Positions 1 through 8,711 are shown, counted from the stretch's first letter. The stretch is 64,000 nt of DNA from G963677915 sp963677915 (GCA_963677915.2 CAXXGE010000008.1:1-64000); one strand, 5' to 3'. The notes: generated from the letters alone by a model not told the origin. Program-made: numbers and translations.

Positions 1-49
1 CATCTAGGGAACACTGCACTTTGTTTCAATTCGGAAAAGAGGTGAATGT

Positions 50-241
50 ATGGAAAAAAGACTCTACAGATCCAAGAACAACCGTATGATCGCTGGCGTC
101 TGTGGCGGAATCGCCGAATATTTCGACCTTGATCCGTCAATCGTAAGGATAGCGGCAATTGTTCTTACTTTTGCCGGATTCAGCGGACTGCTGGCATATC
201 TAATCTGTGCCATTGTTATACCTGAAAATCCGGAACAATAG
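50..241 (+). CDS. PspC domain protein
   Basis: This 63-residue protein is almost entirely one PspC domain. The N-terminus (KRLYRSKNNRMIAGVCGGIA, then EYFDLDPSIVR) matches the family pattern of a basic start, a GVCGGIAEYF-type core and a DP.IVR motif. A single hydrophobic helix follows (about residues 33-57). PspC proteins are small inner-membrane proteins; in proteobacteria they take part in the phage-shock envelope-stress response, but the role of stand-alone Firmicute versions is poorly defined. The start is supported by a GAGGTGA ribosome-binding site. The gene ends just before a strong terminator, so it is the end of its transcription unit. Confidence 0.9.
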   Translation: MEKRLYRSKNNRMIAGVCGGIAEYFDLDPSIVRIAAIVLTFAGFSGLLAYLICAIVIPENPEQ

Positions 242-260
242 AAGACTTAATGTGAAAATG

Positions 261-290
261 AAAAGGATGTGCCGATTGGCACATCCTTTT
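261..290 (+). terminator. Intrinsic terminator after PspC gene
   Basis: A perfect 12-bp hairpin (AAAGGATGTGCC, loop gatt, then its complement) runs into a T stretch. It separates the PspC gene from pgi. Confidence 0.85.
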
Positions 291-388
291 ATGAGGCAGT
301 ATTTCATGGTTTCTGAAAACGGCTTGCAATATAATAGTATTGAATATATCATATAATAGTAAACAATAATAAAGTCTAGGAGGATTAT

Positions 389-1732
389 ATGAGTTTAACA
401 TTTGATTATTCAAATAGTGGTATTCAAATCTATGAATTGAATGGTTTAGAGAATATGGTTAAGGCAGCTCATGATATGCTTCATGAAGAATCGGGCCTTG
501 GAAATGATTTTCTTGGTTGGATGGATTTGCCACAAACATATGATCAAGAAGAGTTTGCACGCATAAAAGCGGCTGCGAAATCAATTCAGGAAAAAGCAGA
601 CGTGTTAGTTGTCATCGGAATAGGTGGCTCTTATCTCGGTGCAAAAGCTACTATTGAAGCGCTGACAAGTCCGTTTTTCAATATGCAATCTCCGGAAGAA
701 AGAAAAGCACCGCAAGTATTGTTCGCAGGTCATACGATCAGTGGAACATACTTGAGCCAATTGTTGGAATTCCTTGAAGGAAAAGATGTATGCTTAAATG
801 TTATTTCAAAGTCAGGTACAACAACTGAACCTGGAATTGCCTTTAGAGTGCTTAAAAAATTTGTAGAAGAGAAATATGGTAAAGAAGGAGCAAAATCAAG
901 AATTTTTGCTACAACAGACAAGGCAAGAGGAGCACTTCGTGAACTGTCGGATTCGGAAGGCTATGAAACTTTTGTTATTCCTGATAATGTTGGTGGACGT
1001 TTTTCAGTATTAACGCCTGTTGGATTACTTCCAATTGCAGCTGCAGGAATTGATATCGACCAGTTGATGGACGGTGCAGCTGCCGGATGTGTTGAATACG
1101 CTAATGATGATATCAATAAAAACATTTGTTATCAATATGCTGCTATTCGTAACGCTCTTTACAACAAAGGAAAAACAACGGAGATTCTTGTAGACTATGA
1201 ACCTCAAATGTTTTTTGTTGCAGAGTGGTGGAAACAACTATACGGTGAGTCAGAAGGAAAAGACAATAAAGGTATTTTCCCGGCAGCTGTTCATAACTCA
1301 ACAGACCTTCACTCTATGGGCCAATATATTCAAGAAGGGCGTCGTAATATTTTTGAAACAGTGGTTATGGTTAAGAATCCTGAAGCTGACGTAATCATTG
1401 AAGAAGCTGACGTGAACCTTGATGGTTTAAATTACCTAGCTAGTAAAGGTTTTAATTTTGTAAATGAAAAAGCATTCCAAGGTACATTGCTAGCACATGT
1501 TGATGGTGGTGTCCCTAACCTTGTTCTTACAATGGAAGCTCTCGACGCATTTAATTTTGGAAAGTTGATTTACTTCTTTGAAAAAGCTTGTGGAATCAGC
1601 GGATACCTTTTAGGTGTTAATCCATTTAATCAGCCGGGAGTTGAAGCCTACAAGAAGAACATGTTTGCACTTCTTGGCAAGCCGGGATATGAAGATCTTA
1701 GAAAAGAATTGCTTGAAAAACTGGAGAAATAG
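389..1732 (+). CDS. pgi: Glucose-6-phosphate isomerase
   Basis: Interconverts glucose-6-phosphate and fructose-6-phosphate in glycolysis and gluconeogenesis. The 447-residue length is typical of the short Gram-positive form. Recognisable sites are the sugar-binding GIGGSYLGAKA loop, the SKSGTTTEPGIAF phosphate-binding loop, NVGGRFSVLTPVG, and the GKDNKGIFPAAVHNSTDLHSM segment with catalytic His. The start is supported by AGGAGG seven bases upstream. It is monocistronic here: a terminator lies upstream and a gene remnant follows. A/T-rich codon use suggests a highly expressed core gene. Confidence 0.97.
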   Translation: MSLTFDYSNSGIQIYELNGLENMVKAAHDMLHEESGLGNDFLGWMDLPQTYDQEEFARIKAAAKSIQEKADVLVVIGIGGSYLGAKATIEALTSPFFNMQSPEERKAPQVLFAGHTISGTYLSQLLEFLEGKDVCLNVISKSGTTTEPGIAFRVLKKFVEEKYGKEGAKSRIFATTDKARGALRELSDSEGYETFVIPDNVGGRFSVLTPVGLLPIAAAGIDIDQLMDGAAAGCVEYANDDINKNICYQYAAIRNALYNKGKTTEILVDYEPQMFFVAEWWKQLYGESEGKDNKGIFPAAVHNSTDLHSMGQYIQEGRRNIFETVVMVKNPEADVIIEEADVNLDGLNYLASKGFNFVNEKAFQGTLLAHVDGGVPNLVLTMEALDAFNFGKLIYFFEKACGISGYLLGVNPFNQPGVEAYKKNMFALLGKPGYEDLRKELLEKLEK

Positions 1733-1753
1733 CAGTTATATATATGATAGTAA

Positions 1754-1903
1754 TTGCTCTCCGAGAATCTGGATTTCGACATGCTTCATAAGGATGCGGC
1801 TGAAAATTTCGTTCCTAAGATACTGGACAGCGCAGACGGCCGATTCATTATTCAAGTGACTCTGCCTTCCGACCATGGCGTGATTGTCAGGGCAAAGCTG
1901 TAA
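1754..1903 (+). pseudogene. C-terminal gene remnant, family not recognised
   Basis: An open frame of 49 codons without a start follows pgi after a stop at 1751. It has normal coding character (LDFDMLHKDAAENFVPKILD, then an IIQVTLP segment) and ends at TAA 1901. It reads like the last part of a soluble protein whose 5' portion has been lost. I cannot assign a family. The following hairpin could be its original terminator. Confidence 0.35.
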
Positions 1904-1925
1904 AGCACCCAGCTAGTTACATAAA

Positions 1926-1988
1926 ATAGGCTCCACCTGAAGATGACAGTTTAATTGTTGCTACTGTCTATCTCAGGGGGAGCCTTTT
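1926..1988. terminator. Bidirectional terminator
   Basis: A long inverted repeat (AGGCTCC...GAGCCT outer arms, GACAGT...ACTGTC inner arms) is flanked by an A-rich left side and a TTTT right side. It lies between converging genes and can terminate both strands. Confidence 0.6.
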
Positions 1989-2265
1989 AGAATTTCTTAT
2001 CATCCTCAATAATTTCAATCTCAAAATAATCAAACTCAATCTGCTCTATGAAATGGTCCTGCCTGAAGGAAGTCTTTTTGAAGCTGGCGTAGTCCTTGTC
2101 GTTGTCCGGCAGCCACATGGGCTTTTGGATATCGAACTTCAGACACATCTCATCGATAGCAGTATCTGCTTTCATCTTTAATGACCATTCTGGATGGTCT
2201 ATCTCTATGACACAATCGTTCTTGAAACGGTTGTTCTTCATAATCTTTCCCCAAAGGCGGAACAT
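1987..2265 (-). CDS. Hypothetical protein
   Basis: A 92-residue acidic soluble protein with no recognised motif. It reads MFRLWGKIMKNNRFKND at the start, then a WSLKMKADTAIDEMCLKFDIQKP-like middle and an acidic tail. GAGGAA about ten bases before the ATG supports this start; an internal Met at residue 9 is possible. It has no signal peptide or membrane segment. It stands alone, next to insertion-sequence debris, and shares a terminator with the convergent remnant. Confidence 0.6.
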   Translation of the reverse strand: MFRLWGKIMKNNRFKNDCVIEIDHPEWSLKMKADTAIDEMCLKFDIQKPMWLPDNDKDYASFKKTSFRQDHFIEQIEFDYFEIEIIEDDKKF

Positions 2266-2395
2266 AGGTTTTTCCTCGTTTCTACTGGTCTATTATTAGC
2301 CGTTATATCGTCTTATAAGCCTGTAAATAGGCATGTGTAGAGTATATAGGGAAATTTCAGAAAAGTAAAGAGTTGATGCAAAGTGTTATATTCGG

Positions 2396-2557
2396 TTATG
2401 GTTTCGTGAACTCACCCACCACTTTCGCTAAAAGCTGTGAAGTGGGGGCTTCCTGAGTAGAGTTGTCTATCGACAGCAACATGACGATGCCCTGTTGACT
2501 AATGTTGATGGCTGCATTATGGTCCCTTCCGATTACCAGACTGCGAAGATCCAGAGC
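2396..2557 (-). pseudogene. TnpB (IS605 OrfB) C-terminal remnant
   Basis: Read on the minus strand, the last open segment contains IGRDHNAAINIS. This is the C-terminal signature of TnpB/OrfB (DRDxNAAxNI, carrying the third RuvC Asp) of IS200/IS605-type elements. A TGA lies directly upstream in frame, so the rest of TnpB, including the zinc ribbon and earlier RuvC residues, is gone. The tail runs through the right-end hairpin and stops at 2396, as is common for these elements. TnpB is an RNA-guided nuclease; this copy cannot be functional. Confidence 0.7.
2413..2448 (-). repeat. Right-end hairpin of the dead IS605 element
   Basis: CCCACCACTT and AAGTGGGGG form an imperfect hairpin at the 3' end of the TnpB remnant. 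In this family the right-end hairpin region is where TnpA acts and where the TnpB guide RNA is encoded. Confidence 0.5.
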
Positions 2558-2795
2558 TCAAATGAAAAACTAACGTCCAGTTACCCGGAAGTTGCCTATT
2601 CATGCAGGATTAACTTCCGCTTTCGGCACTTAACAAGCACCGGAATATCGTCTATACTTACATTACAGGCTCACATCTATAGGTTTTCTTGCATGCCAAT
2701 GAGGCATCTGAAAATAGTGTGCGAGACTAAATTCCACATGCCTTTAGTGTAAGACTAAATTCTATACAGTGAAATCTGCCTGTGCTTATACTATT

Positions 2796-3104
2796 TTATT
2801 TCAGTAGTTCTGGTTTCAAGAATACATCATCAGGATCTATCTCTTTTAGATGTAAATGATGATGAAGCTTTTGATCCAGAAGAAGCCGGGACAGTTTATA
2901 TGGCGTACAGCCATTGAGGCTGTCCCTTGCTTCGCTATTGATATGATTCAGTAATAATGTCGCTTGTTCCTGGATCAATCCATCAAAGGATCGTCCTTTT
3001 GGTAAGACCAGGCGAATGTATTCATGATTTCTTTCAAGCATGCCTTTTTGCCACGAGCTGTAAGGGTCGCAATAGTAAAGCTTGGTTCCCGCACAGGCAG
3101 GCAA
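2796..3104 (-). pseudogene. IS30-like transposase C-terminal fragment
   Basis: About 100 residues of the C-terminal part of an integrase-core transposase. The motif DPYSSWQKGMLERNHEYIR carries the third acidic catalytic residue (Glu) of the DDE triad in the IS30 arrangement, followed by LPKGRSFDGL and a long helical tail. The N-terminal helix-turn-helix and the first two Asp residues are missing, because the frame breaks near 3105 where the GC-rich repeat begins. The usual length is over 300 residues, so this is dead. Confidence 0.75.
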
Positions 3105-3142
3105 TCAACTGTGCCTACATTATACAGGAAAAAAGTGATGTT

Positions 3143-3277
3143 GGGGCTCCGCCCCAAACCCCGGCCTCGGCGGCGCCAGGTCAGCAGCTGAAACTGCTAA
3201 CCGGTATCAAGGCTTTTGGGTTCTTGAGGCAGCCAAGGGTCGCGATAAACGAGCTGCGCTCGCCCTTGACTGCCGGG
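3143..3277 (+). repeat. GC-rich structured dispersed repeat, copy 1
   Basis: A 135-bp GC-rich segment that recurs, inverted, at 32972-33106. Shared blocks include GGCGGCGCCAGGTCAGCAG and GAGCTGCGCTCGCCCTTGAC. It contains nested inverted repeats: GGGGC/GCCCC, GTCAGCAG/CTGCT, and an arm pair around AAGGGTC...GCCCTTGACTGCC. It lies on the 5' side of the IS30-like transposase fragment, antisense to it. Confidence 0.7.
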
Positions 3278-3473
3278 GTGCGAGTTGGCTGACCAGAAAC
3301 ACGTGCAATAGTAACTTCCATACCCATGGAATTTACTCCTTCAAAACGGAATTTACTATTTCATTTGACCATTATGTTAAAAGACACAATTACCTACTGG
3401 ATAGTCAATTTCCCCGTAAGTTCAACAGCAGTCTGGAATGGAATAGGCAGATTTACGAATGGAGGCAACTGAT

Positions 3474-4267
3474 ATGCTGGAAGTGGTTTTTGATCCGGGT
3501 ACAAAAGGCTCACTGAAGCATGCAAAAAATTATGACCCCAACAGCTGGAAAAAGGGAGCACTGGCGTTTGTCGGGAAAAAATTCACTGACGAGGAACTAG
3601 AGAAACGGTTTGCAGGCCAGCCGATTGGCGGCAGTTCAAAAGATGTCGTGCAGCTTGGTTTCTTCTTGGATATGGGTAATATTTCAGATGCTATTGACGG
3701 TCCTGACAGAAAAGACCTATACGATAGATTGTTCAATATCATGCCTGGACAGCCGTCGGATTCAGAGCATGTATTTGAAGAGCTCAGGCAGGATTACGAA
3801 CATATACGCGAGTCTGATTGCAGACTGAGTAAAGTGGTCATGCCTGAATACTGGCAGGAAGAGGAGAATACCTTAATTGAAGGCGGATGGAACAGTGTTG
3901 ATGCAGGCAAGTTCTACCGGTTTCTTGAATTTGAAAAGAGAGTGCCAGGTATAGAAAAACGCATCAATGCCAACCGGTGGAAAGAGATGGTTAAGGAAAT
4001 GCTCCTTTAAGAGCATTGGTGAATGGCAGCCTGATGTCTGTACCGATTGATTTTTATGACCACATCATCCGCAAATGCCTCCCGGATGGGCCGGTTGTTA
4101 TGGGAAAGCTGTTGAACAGTATTATGAGATATCCTCTTGGCGTAAGCGATACCTGGTACCGGTTCAGAATCGAGAAAATGATTAAGGATGGGGAAATCGA
4201 CATTGTGGGCGTCAAGGATGAGGACCATCCTTATGGTGCGATTTTGAGGAAACGAGATAGAAGGTGA
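3474..4267 (+). pseudogene. DUF1835/DUF3658-type protein, frameshifted
   Basis: Two adjacent open frames are the halves of one protein. The first (3474-4010) begins MLEVVFDPGTKGSLKHA, the N-terminal pattern of DUF1835. The second (from about 3998 to 4267) carries VPIDFYDHIIRKCLPDG and ends DEDHPYGAILRK, a DUF3658-like C-terminus. At 3995-4000 one A appears to be missing from an A run: restoring it gives KENAPLRALVNG across the junction. The start at 3474 has GGAGG seven bases upstream. Function is unknown. Either the gene is inactivated or this is a sequencing error in a short homopolymer. Confidence 0.7.
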
Positions 4268-4271
4268 CAGT

Positions 4272-4986
4272 ATGAGAAAAAAAGTCATTAGCATCATAGG
4301 CATTATTTTGTTGCTTGCGGTATCTAGGGGAGTCTATGCCAATTCCATGGAGCCGCCTGGATATGTCATTATCGTAGAAGGAAATGAGGAAGGGCTTGAA
4401 GTTTGGCTTGAGCAGGACGGTAACAAGATGGAGAGCATGCCTCGCGTCTATCCTTTCGAAGTGCAGTACTGGTTCTATCACTATGGCAGTTCCAATGGAA
4501 CCGGTGATGTGGTGCTGCATGTAGAGAATGCTGAGAATGAATATAGCTATACACTTGATGGGTCGGAAGCGTACCGGAACACTTTTACGTTGAAATTAAG
4601 CAGTGGAGAACTGATTGAAGGGAAATCTTTGAAACGGTCGATTATTCTTGTCTGTTCAAGGGTTATTCTGACATTGGCTATTGAAGCCATCATTTTCTTT
4701 ATTATGGGATTTAGAAGGAAAAAGGTCGTGGATGCTTTTTCTCCTTATCAATCTAGTTACACAGCTGGCACTGAATATCTATATCAATACTTTTGATGTA
4801 TCTGCTAGTTATAATACGGTAATTGCCTTGATCGTGGGCGAGTTCTGGGTCTTTCTATTCGAGGGAATCGCATTTACTGTGCTGCTTAAGGAAAAAACCA
4901 AAGGTTTCAGATTTCTATATGCAATTTTGGCCAATGGAGCGAGCCTTGTTCTGGGCGGTTATTTGATGACCTGGTTGTCGATATAG
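4272..4986 (+). pseudogene. Signal-peptide membrane protein, frameshifted
   Basis: The first frame (4272-4796) has an N-terminal signal (KKVISIIGIILLLAVSRGVYA), an extracellular domain with MEPPGYVIIVEGNEEGLEVW, and a first membrane helix near residues 118-138. It then runs out of frame into a hydrophilic stretch. A second frame (to 4986) continues with three membrane helices from SWMLFLLINLVTQLALNIYI onward. The shift lies in a five-A run at 4719-4723; four As would give RRKRSW and join the halves into about 238 residues. Function is not recognised. It begins a cluster of membrane proteins. Confidence 0.6.
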
Positions 4987-4997
4987 GGGACTATAAC

Positions 4998-5375
4998 ATG
5001 AAGAGTATTAAACTATACAACCTGATTTTTCCAATATGGATCTTGCTTTTCATTCCACCGATAATTATAGGTTCTCTAATTGGCGCGGTATACTTACTGC
5101 TAATATTGCTTATTTTCGATAAATTCAATGTTGTGAATGCCACAGTCGCAGCAATGGCTGGAAATCCATTCAACGATGTTGGAGGTTTTCTGATTGTAGC
5201 ATCAGCCGTTATAGTTGCAGGATTACTAATCTATTTTTTCAACAATCGGTTTACATTGAGAAAACATGTAGTGAATGACCGCGTAAGAGTGCGAATTGCG
5301 ATATTAATAGGGATTATTACCGCACCGTGGACGTATTTTGTGCCTGCAAGTCTGATTGGAAAATTTGGGATTTGA
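4998..5375 (+). CDS. Hypothetical membrane protein
   Basis: A 125-residue protein with a probable four-helix topology: residues 8-25, 27-43, 63-80 and 100-118 are hydrophobic. No catalytic motif is visible. It lies 11 bases after the preceding frameshifted membrane gene and 29 bases before the next, so the series is probably one transcript. The ribosome-binding site is weak (GGGGA). Confidence 0.55.
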   Translation: MKSIKLYNLIFPIWILLFIPPIIIGSLIGAVYLLLILLIFDKFNVVNATVAAMAGNPFNDVGGFLIVASAVIVAGLLIYFFNNRFTLRKHVVNDRVRVRIAILIGIITAPWTYFVPASLIGKFGI

Positions 5376-5404
5376 TAGAAGACGAGTAAAGAGGAGGAAG
5401 GACT

Positions 5405-5881
5405 TTGAAGAAAAATGCTACAGTGATTGCTGGTTTTCTCATTGTTATTTTCTTAGCTTTGTCGATGTGGAAAGAGTTATTCCCGGAGGGGGATTTGTCT
5501 GGTGAAGAAGCGTCAATAGCCGTGGATCAAATTACAATTCAAAAATTGGACGAGAGGACATCCGAAGAGGGAATAGAGTACAGCTTCCTGATTGCCAATG
5601 GAAGTGATTATACAGTCAGAGAAATGAGTGTGGGTTTCAGCTATCCAATCAAGACAAACAACGGAACAAAGAGTAACAAGGATCAAATAAAATCAACAGA
5701 TGGTCTTGATGTGTTTAAGCCTGGCGCTGAACTGACAATAATCATTTTTGTACCGGAAGCCTATTATTCCGGCAGGAATTATGATATGGAAGAACCGGAG
5801 ATTCAGATTGAGGGTTACTTGAACTCAGTGAAGGAATTAAACAAATTTGGTAAGTGGGGTAGTCTTGAGGCGTTTTTCTGA
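5405..5881 (+). CDS. Membrane-anchored extracellular protein of unknown function
   Basis: 158 residues with one N-terminal hydrophobic helix (about residues 5-22), then a soluble beta-rich domain (SIAVDQITIQKLDERTSEEG...). The start is TTG, chosen because GAGGAGG lies at the right distance upstream. There is no lipobox Cys, so the segment is an uncleaved anchor or a signal peptide. The outer domain resembles FxLYD/Ig-like sorting domains in overall character, but I cannot assign it. Confidence 0.55.
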   Translation: MKKNATVIAGFLIVIFLALSMWKELFPEGDLSGEEASIAVDQITIQKLDERTSEEGIEYSFLIANGSDYTVREMSVGFSYPIKTNNGTKSNKDQIKSTDGLDVFKPGAELTIIIFVPEAYYSGRNYDMEEPEIQIEGYLNSVKELNKFGKWGSLEAFF

Positions 5882-5901
5882 GGCAGAAAAGGGGAAAAGT
5901 G

Positions 5902-6000
5902 ATGGAACGGTCGAAAACAATTGATTTAACAGGATTTAGAGCAGGATGGATGAGTGCTTTGGCTGCGCTGTTGAGTCGGTATGGGGTTTTCTGGAAATAA
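5902..6000 (+). CDS. Possible small protein, 32 residues
   Basis: A short frame (MERSKTIDLTGFRAGWMSAL..., ending GVFWK) with a GGGG ribosome-binding site seven bases upstream and tight spacing to its neighbours. It could equally be the start of a gene that has lost its 3' part. No family is recognised. Confidence 0.3.
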   Translation: MERSKTIDLTGFRAGWMSALAALLSRYGVFWK

Positions 6001-6036
6001 AACATCTGAAGATTCAGAATTTACGGAGGGGTACTA

Positions 6037-6429
6037 TTGCGTTACACGACTTTCATCTGCCTTATGCTGTGGGGATATGCTGCACTCCTATTGGGACTGT
6101 ATTTCGTATATAAGAAAAATAGAAAAGGCTGGATACGTCTGTTTGCAGCAGGTATTGAGAGTGAGAGGCTTTTGCTGGAATCCAGGTCCACCTCTACAAG
6201 TGAAAACATCTCATACTCTTTGGAAATCCTTAAAGACCTGACAGAAATCAACAGGCTGAAACTGGCAGTGGTTACCAGTGATTTCCATCTATTCAGAGCC
6301 AAGATGCTCTTGGCATTCGAGGGCGTCGATGCCTATGGAATCAAGGCGGAAACGCCTAAAACCGTAAAGGCCGAATATCATATCAGAGAGTATATCGCAC
6401 TGATTAAAACTTGGATGGAAAGAAGATGA
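6037..6429 (+). CDS. YdcF/ElyC-like (DUF218) protein, internally shortened
   Basis: The C-terminal 90 residues match the second half of DUF218: GIESERLLLESRSTSTSENI, then AVVTSDFHLFRAKML with the usual SDFH motif. Intact members have a roughly 150-200 residue domain after the membrane helix. Here the N-terminal helix (LMLWGYAALLLGLYFVY) passes almost directly into the second half, so about 80 residues, including the first glycine-rich motif, are missing. The TTG start follows a clear GGAGGGG. DUF218 proteins act in envelope polysaccharide pathways; this one is probably inactive. Confidence 0.55.
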   Translation: MRYTTFICLMLWGYAALLLGLYFVYKKNRKGWIRLFAAGIESERLLLESRSTSTSENISYSLEILKDLTEINRLKLAVVTSDFHLFRAKMLLAFEGVDAYGIKAETPKTVKAEYHIREYIALIKTWMERR

Positions 6430-6436
6430 GGAGAAT

Positions 6437-7465
6437 ATGATGAATGAAAATAAGGATTCACGATACAACTTAGTGGTCGTGTTGCTGATAATATCCATTT
6501 TTGCCAACTTATGGTTTAATAGCGGGCAAACGAGGGAACTTAAAAATCAGATTCAGAATCTGAATAGCAAGATCAACAGCTTGAGCAATCAGCTGGCCAA
6601 CATTGACTATGAAATTGAGGCAGCGCAGGACCAGGCAAATAATCTGGTGAATTTCTTTGACTATGGGTTTGCTTCTATCAATATGGATGAAAAAAGCGTA
6701 TCGGTTGAAGTGAAAGCAGATTTAAAGGAAACGCAACCAGGCAGTGAAATCTATTTAAGCATCAGCGATGAGGCGGACAATATAACAAGATATAGACTTG
6801 ATCCAGTAGAGGGGCTGTCTTATAGAACAGAGCTGGACCTTGGCATCTTCAGCAACTACGCTGTCAATGTCATTGAAGATTATAATGGTAGTCTTAGACA
6901 ATTAAATACGGACTCATACATGATTTCACTGGGTGAACAGTTCGAGTTCAGCCGGTTGTCACAAAGACGGAATGAAACAGGAACGAACAGCAAGAGCATC
7001 TATTTCAACATACATTTTGAAGTCAATGCACTTGGTCTTGACGAACTGGAAATGGCCTCAGCTACGTTTGTATTGGAGGACAGGCAGTCACGGGCTACTG
7101 AGGGGATAATTTTCCAAGAAGACATTATTGACCAACTCATGCTGTATGATGACTTAACAGATGAAGACAAGACCAAGGTGATGGCGGGCGAACTCCTGAT
7201 TGATAGGCCAAGGGGCTTTGGGTTTGGTACGAGTGCCGTTGCGGAAGAACTTGCAGTTGAAGAAATGGTAATGGAAAAACAAGAGGGCCTGGATAAAAGC
7301 CTGTATTCTCTGTTGGTGGATACTTCTGAAACCAAGTACTATATTTTCCAGAAGGTGTTCATCTATGATGAATATCCAAATCTTAACTTAAAAGAGGGGG
7401 CGGAATCGATTCATGGATACATTCAATTGGAATTCAAGGACGGTGCGGAATTGCGTTTATATTAA
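6437..7465 (+). CDS. Membrane-anchored coiled-coil protein, unknown function
   Basis: 342 residues: short cytoplasmic N-terminus, one membrane helix (about 11-27, LVVVLLIISIFANLWF), a coiled-coil (about 32-75, LKNQIQNLNSKINSLSNQLA), then a large extracellular beta-rich region to the end. No catalytic motif is visible. GAGGAG precedes the start. Its 3' end overlaps the next gene by 53 bases, which suggests translational coupling. It looks like a surface or sensory partner of the downstream anchored protein. Confidence 0.6.
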   Translation: MMNENKDSRYNLVVVLLIISIFANLWFNSGQTRELKNQIQNLNSKINSLSNQLANIDYEIEAAQDQANNLVNFFDYGFASINMDEKSVSVEVKADLKETQPGSEIYLSISDEADNITRYRLDPVEGLSYRTELDLGIFSNYAVNVIEDYNGSLRQLNTDSYMISLGEQFEFSRLSQRRNETGTNSKSIYFNIHFEVNALGLDELEMASATFVLEDRQSRATEGIIFQEDIIDQLMLYDDLTDEDKTKVMAGELLIDRPRGFGFGTSAVAEELAVEEMVMEKQEGLDKSLYSLLVDTSETKYYIFQKVFIYDEYPNLNLKEGAESIHGYIQLEFKDGAELRLY

Positions 7466-8711
7466 CATAGTGCTCATTTTTATTGTAATTGCATATATTG
7501 CAGTCACCAGCTACCTTGATATTCATGAACTCAAAACAGGAAAATTCGAAGCTATCAGCATTGTAGATGGAACTTCTGGGTATCGGTATGAACTGTCATC
7601 AGAAGACAAAAGCATGGTTCGTGAAATGTTGGAAAACAACAGTTATAGCAGGACTATAGGAATCTTTCCAAGTGGCGGTTGGTCATATAAGCTGGAAGGC
7701 GTTGTAGATGATAACGAGAGACAAATGATTGTTAAATACAACAGCATTGAGTATAGGGGCAGACTGTACAGGTTATCTGAACCGCTTGATTTCTATGACT
7801 TGTTTGACAATAAAGCAGCAGATGATTTAGCACAGGTTGAAAGTACGAATGTATCTGAAAATTCAACAGAAGCTTTCTTAATGAAGTGGGATTTGAAAGT
7901 TGATGGTTCACCGATAGAATTCAATGCGACTGTACCGGAAGACTGGACTGTTGAACTAGGTCAGTATCCAGAAGGGTTGTATTGGGGACTGGCAAATGTC
8001 TTTTCGAAGGAAGCAGGACTGGATTTAACTAGGCTTAAAGGAAAGGATGTTGAAGTTCAAGTCTATGCATTGACCGATGGACTGCCTGGTCAGGGAGAGA
8101 GTTCGGATTACATTTATAAAAGCAATCTCACCCTACTGGTACAGGAGGGGATAACTGTCGGTGCGTGGTTGAATTTCAATAAGAGTTCAATTGGACCTGC
8201 TGTAAATAGCAAGTATCTTGAGGATATTACCGGTTTTGACTTTCCTGGTTGGATCGAACAGGAAGATTATTTCCGTATGAATGAGAAGAACGAAGACCTG
8301 AAATACATGGATCCTGCAGAGGTGCTTGAAGTTTTCTTTGCCGCAATCAATACAGGGGATACTGAAAGGGCTATTTCTTGTATCGGCCCCGACAGACAAA
8401 GGGATGCCTTGATGATGAACAAAAAAGATACAGAATTGTACAATCCCGGATTCGGCGATATGAACTCCCTTGTTTTTGGTATTGAAGAGGCTGAGCTGTT
8501 GTCATACAAGTACCTTGATTATGAAACACTGGAAGAAATTGAAGGATACGAAGAGGTTGGGGACAGGAAAACGGTAGAACTTGCTGCAAATGTCTACATT
8601 GTCTTTGTTTTCGATGCATTCAATGATCCCGACTATACAACGGTGAGATTCGTCATATTCAGAAAGTATGGAAACGGATGGAAGATAGAAGGCTTCGGCA
8701 CAGGGCCATAA
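7413..8711 (+). CDS. Membrane-anchored protein with NTF2/DUF4829-like C-terminus
   Basis: 432 residues with one N-terminal membrane helix (about 15-35, VYINIVLIFIVIAYIAVTSYL) and a long extracellular part. The last 130 residues (PAEVLEVFFAAINTGDTERAISCIG... to WKIEGFGTGP) have the pattern of an NTF2-like DUF4829-type domain. The start lies inside the preceding gene, with a G-rich site upstream; no later Met gives a complete helix. The role is unknown. Confidence 0.6.
   Translation: MDTFNWNSRTVRNCVYINIVLIFIVIAYIAVTSYLDIHELKTGKFEAISIVDGTSGYRYELSSEDKSMVREMLENNSYSRTIGIFPSGGWSYKLEGVVDDNERQMIVKYNSIEYRGRLYRLSEPLDFYDLFDNKAADDLAQVESTNVSENSTEAFLMKWDLKVDGSPIEFNATVPEDWTVELGQYPEGLYWGLANVFSKEAGLDLTRLKGKDVEVQVYALTDGLPGQGESSDYIYKSNLTLLVQEGITVGAWLNFNKSSIGPAVNSKYLEDITGFDFPGWIEQEDYFRMNEKNEDLKYMDPAEVLEVFFAAINTGDTERAISCIGPDRQRDALMMNKKDTELYNPGFGDMNSLVFGIEEAELLSYKYLDYETLEEIEGYEEVGDRKTVELAANVYIVFVFDAFNDPDYTTVRFVIFRKYGNGWKIEGFGTGP

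Larger units (their letters stand above)
2730..3365 (-). mobile_element. Degenerate IS30-like insertion sequence
   Basis: A transposase fragment lies between two ends that carry related inverted repeats. The left end has GACTAAATTCC and a second copy AGACTAAATTC about 25 bases on. The right end, on the opposite strand, has AGTAAATTCC twice. The inner part between the transposase fragment and the right end is mostly replaced by a GC-rich structured repeat. Exact ends are uncertain. Confidence 0.45.
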
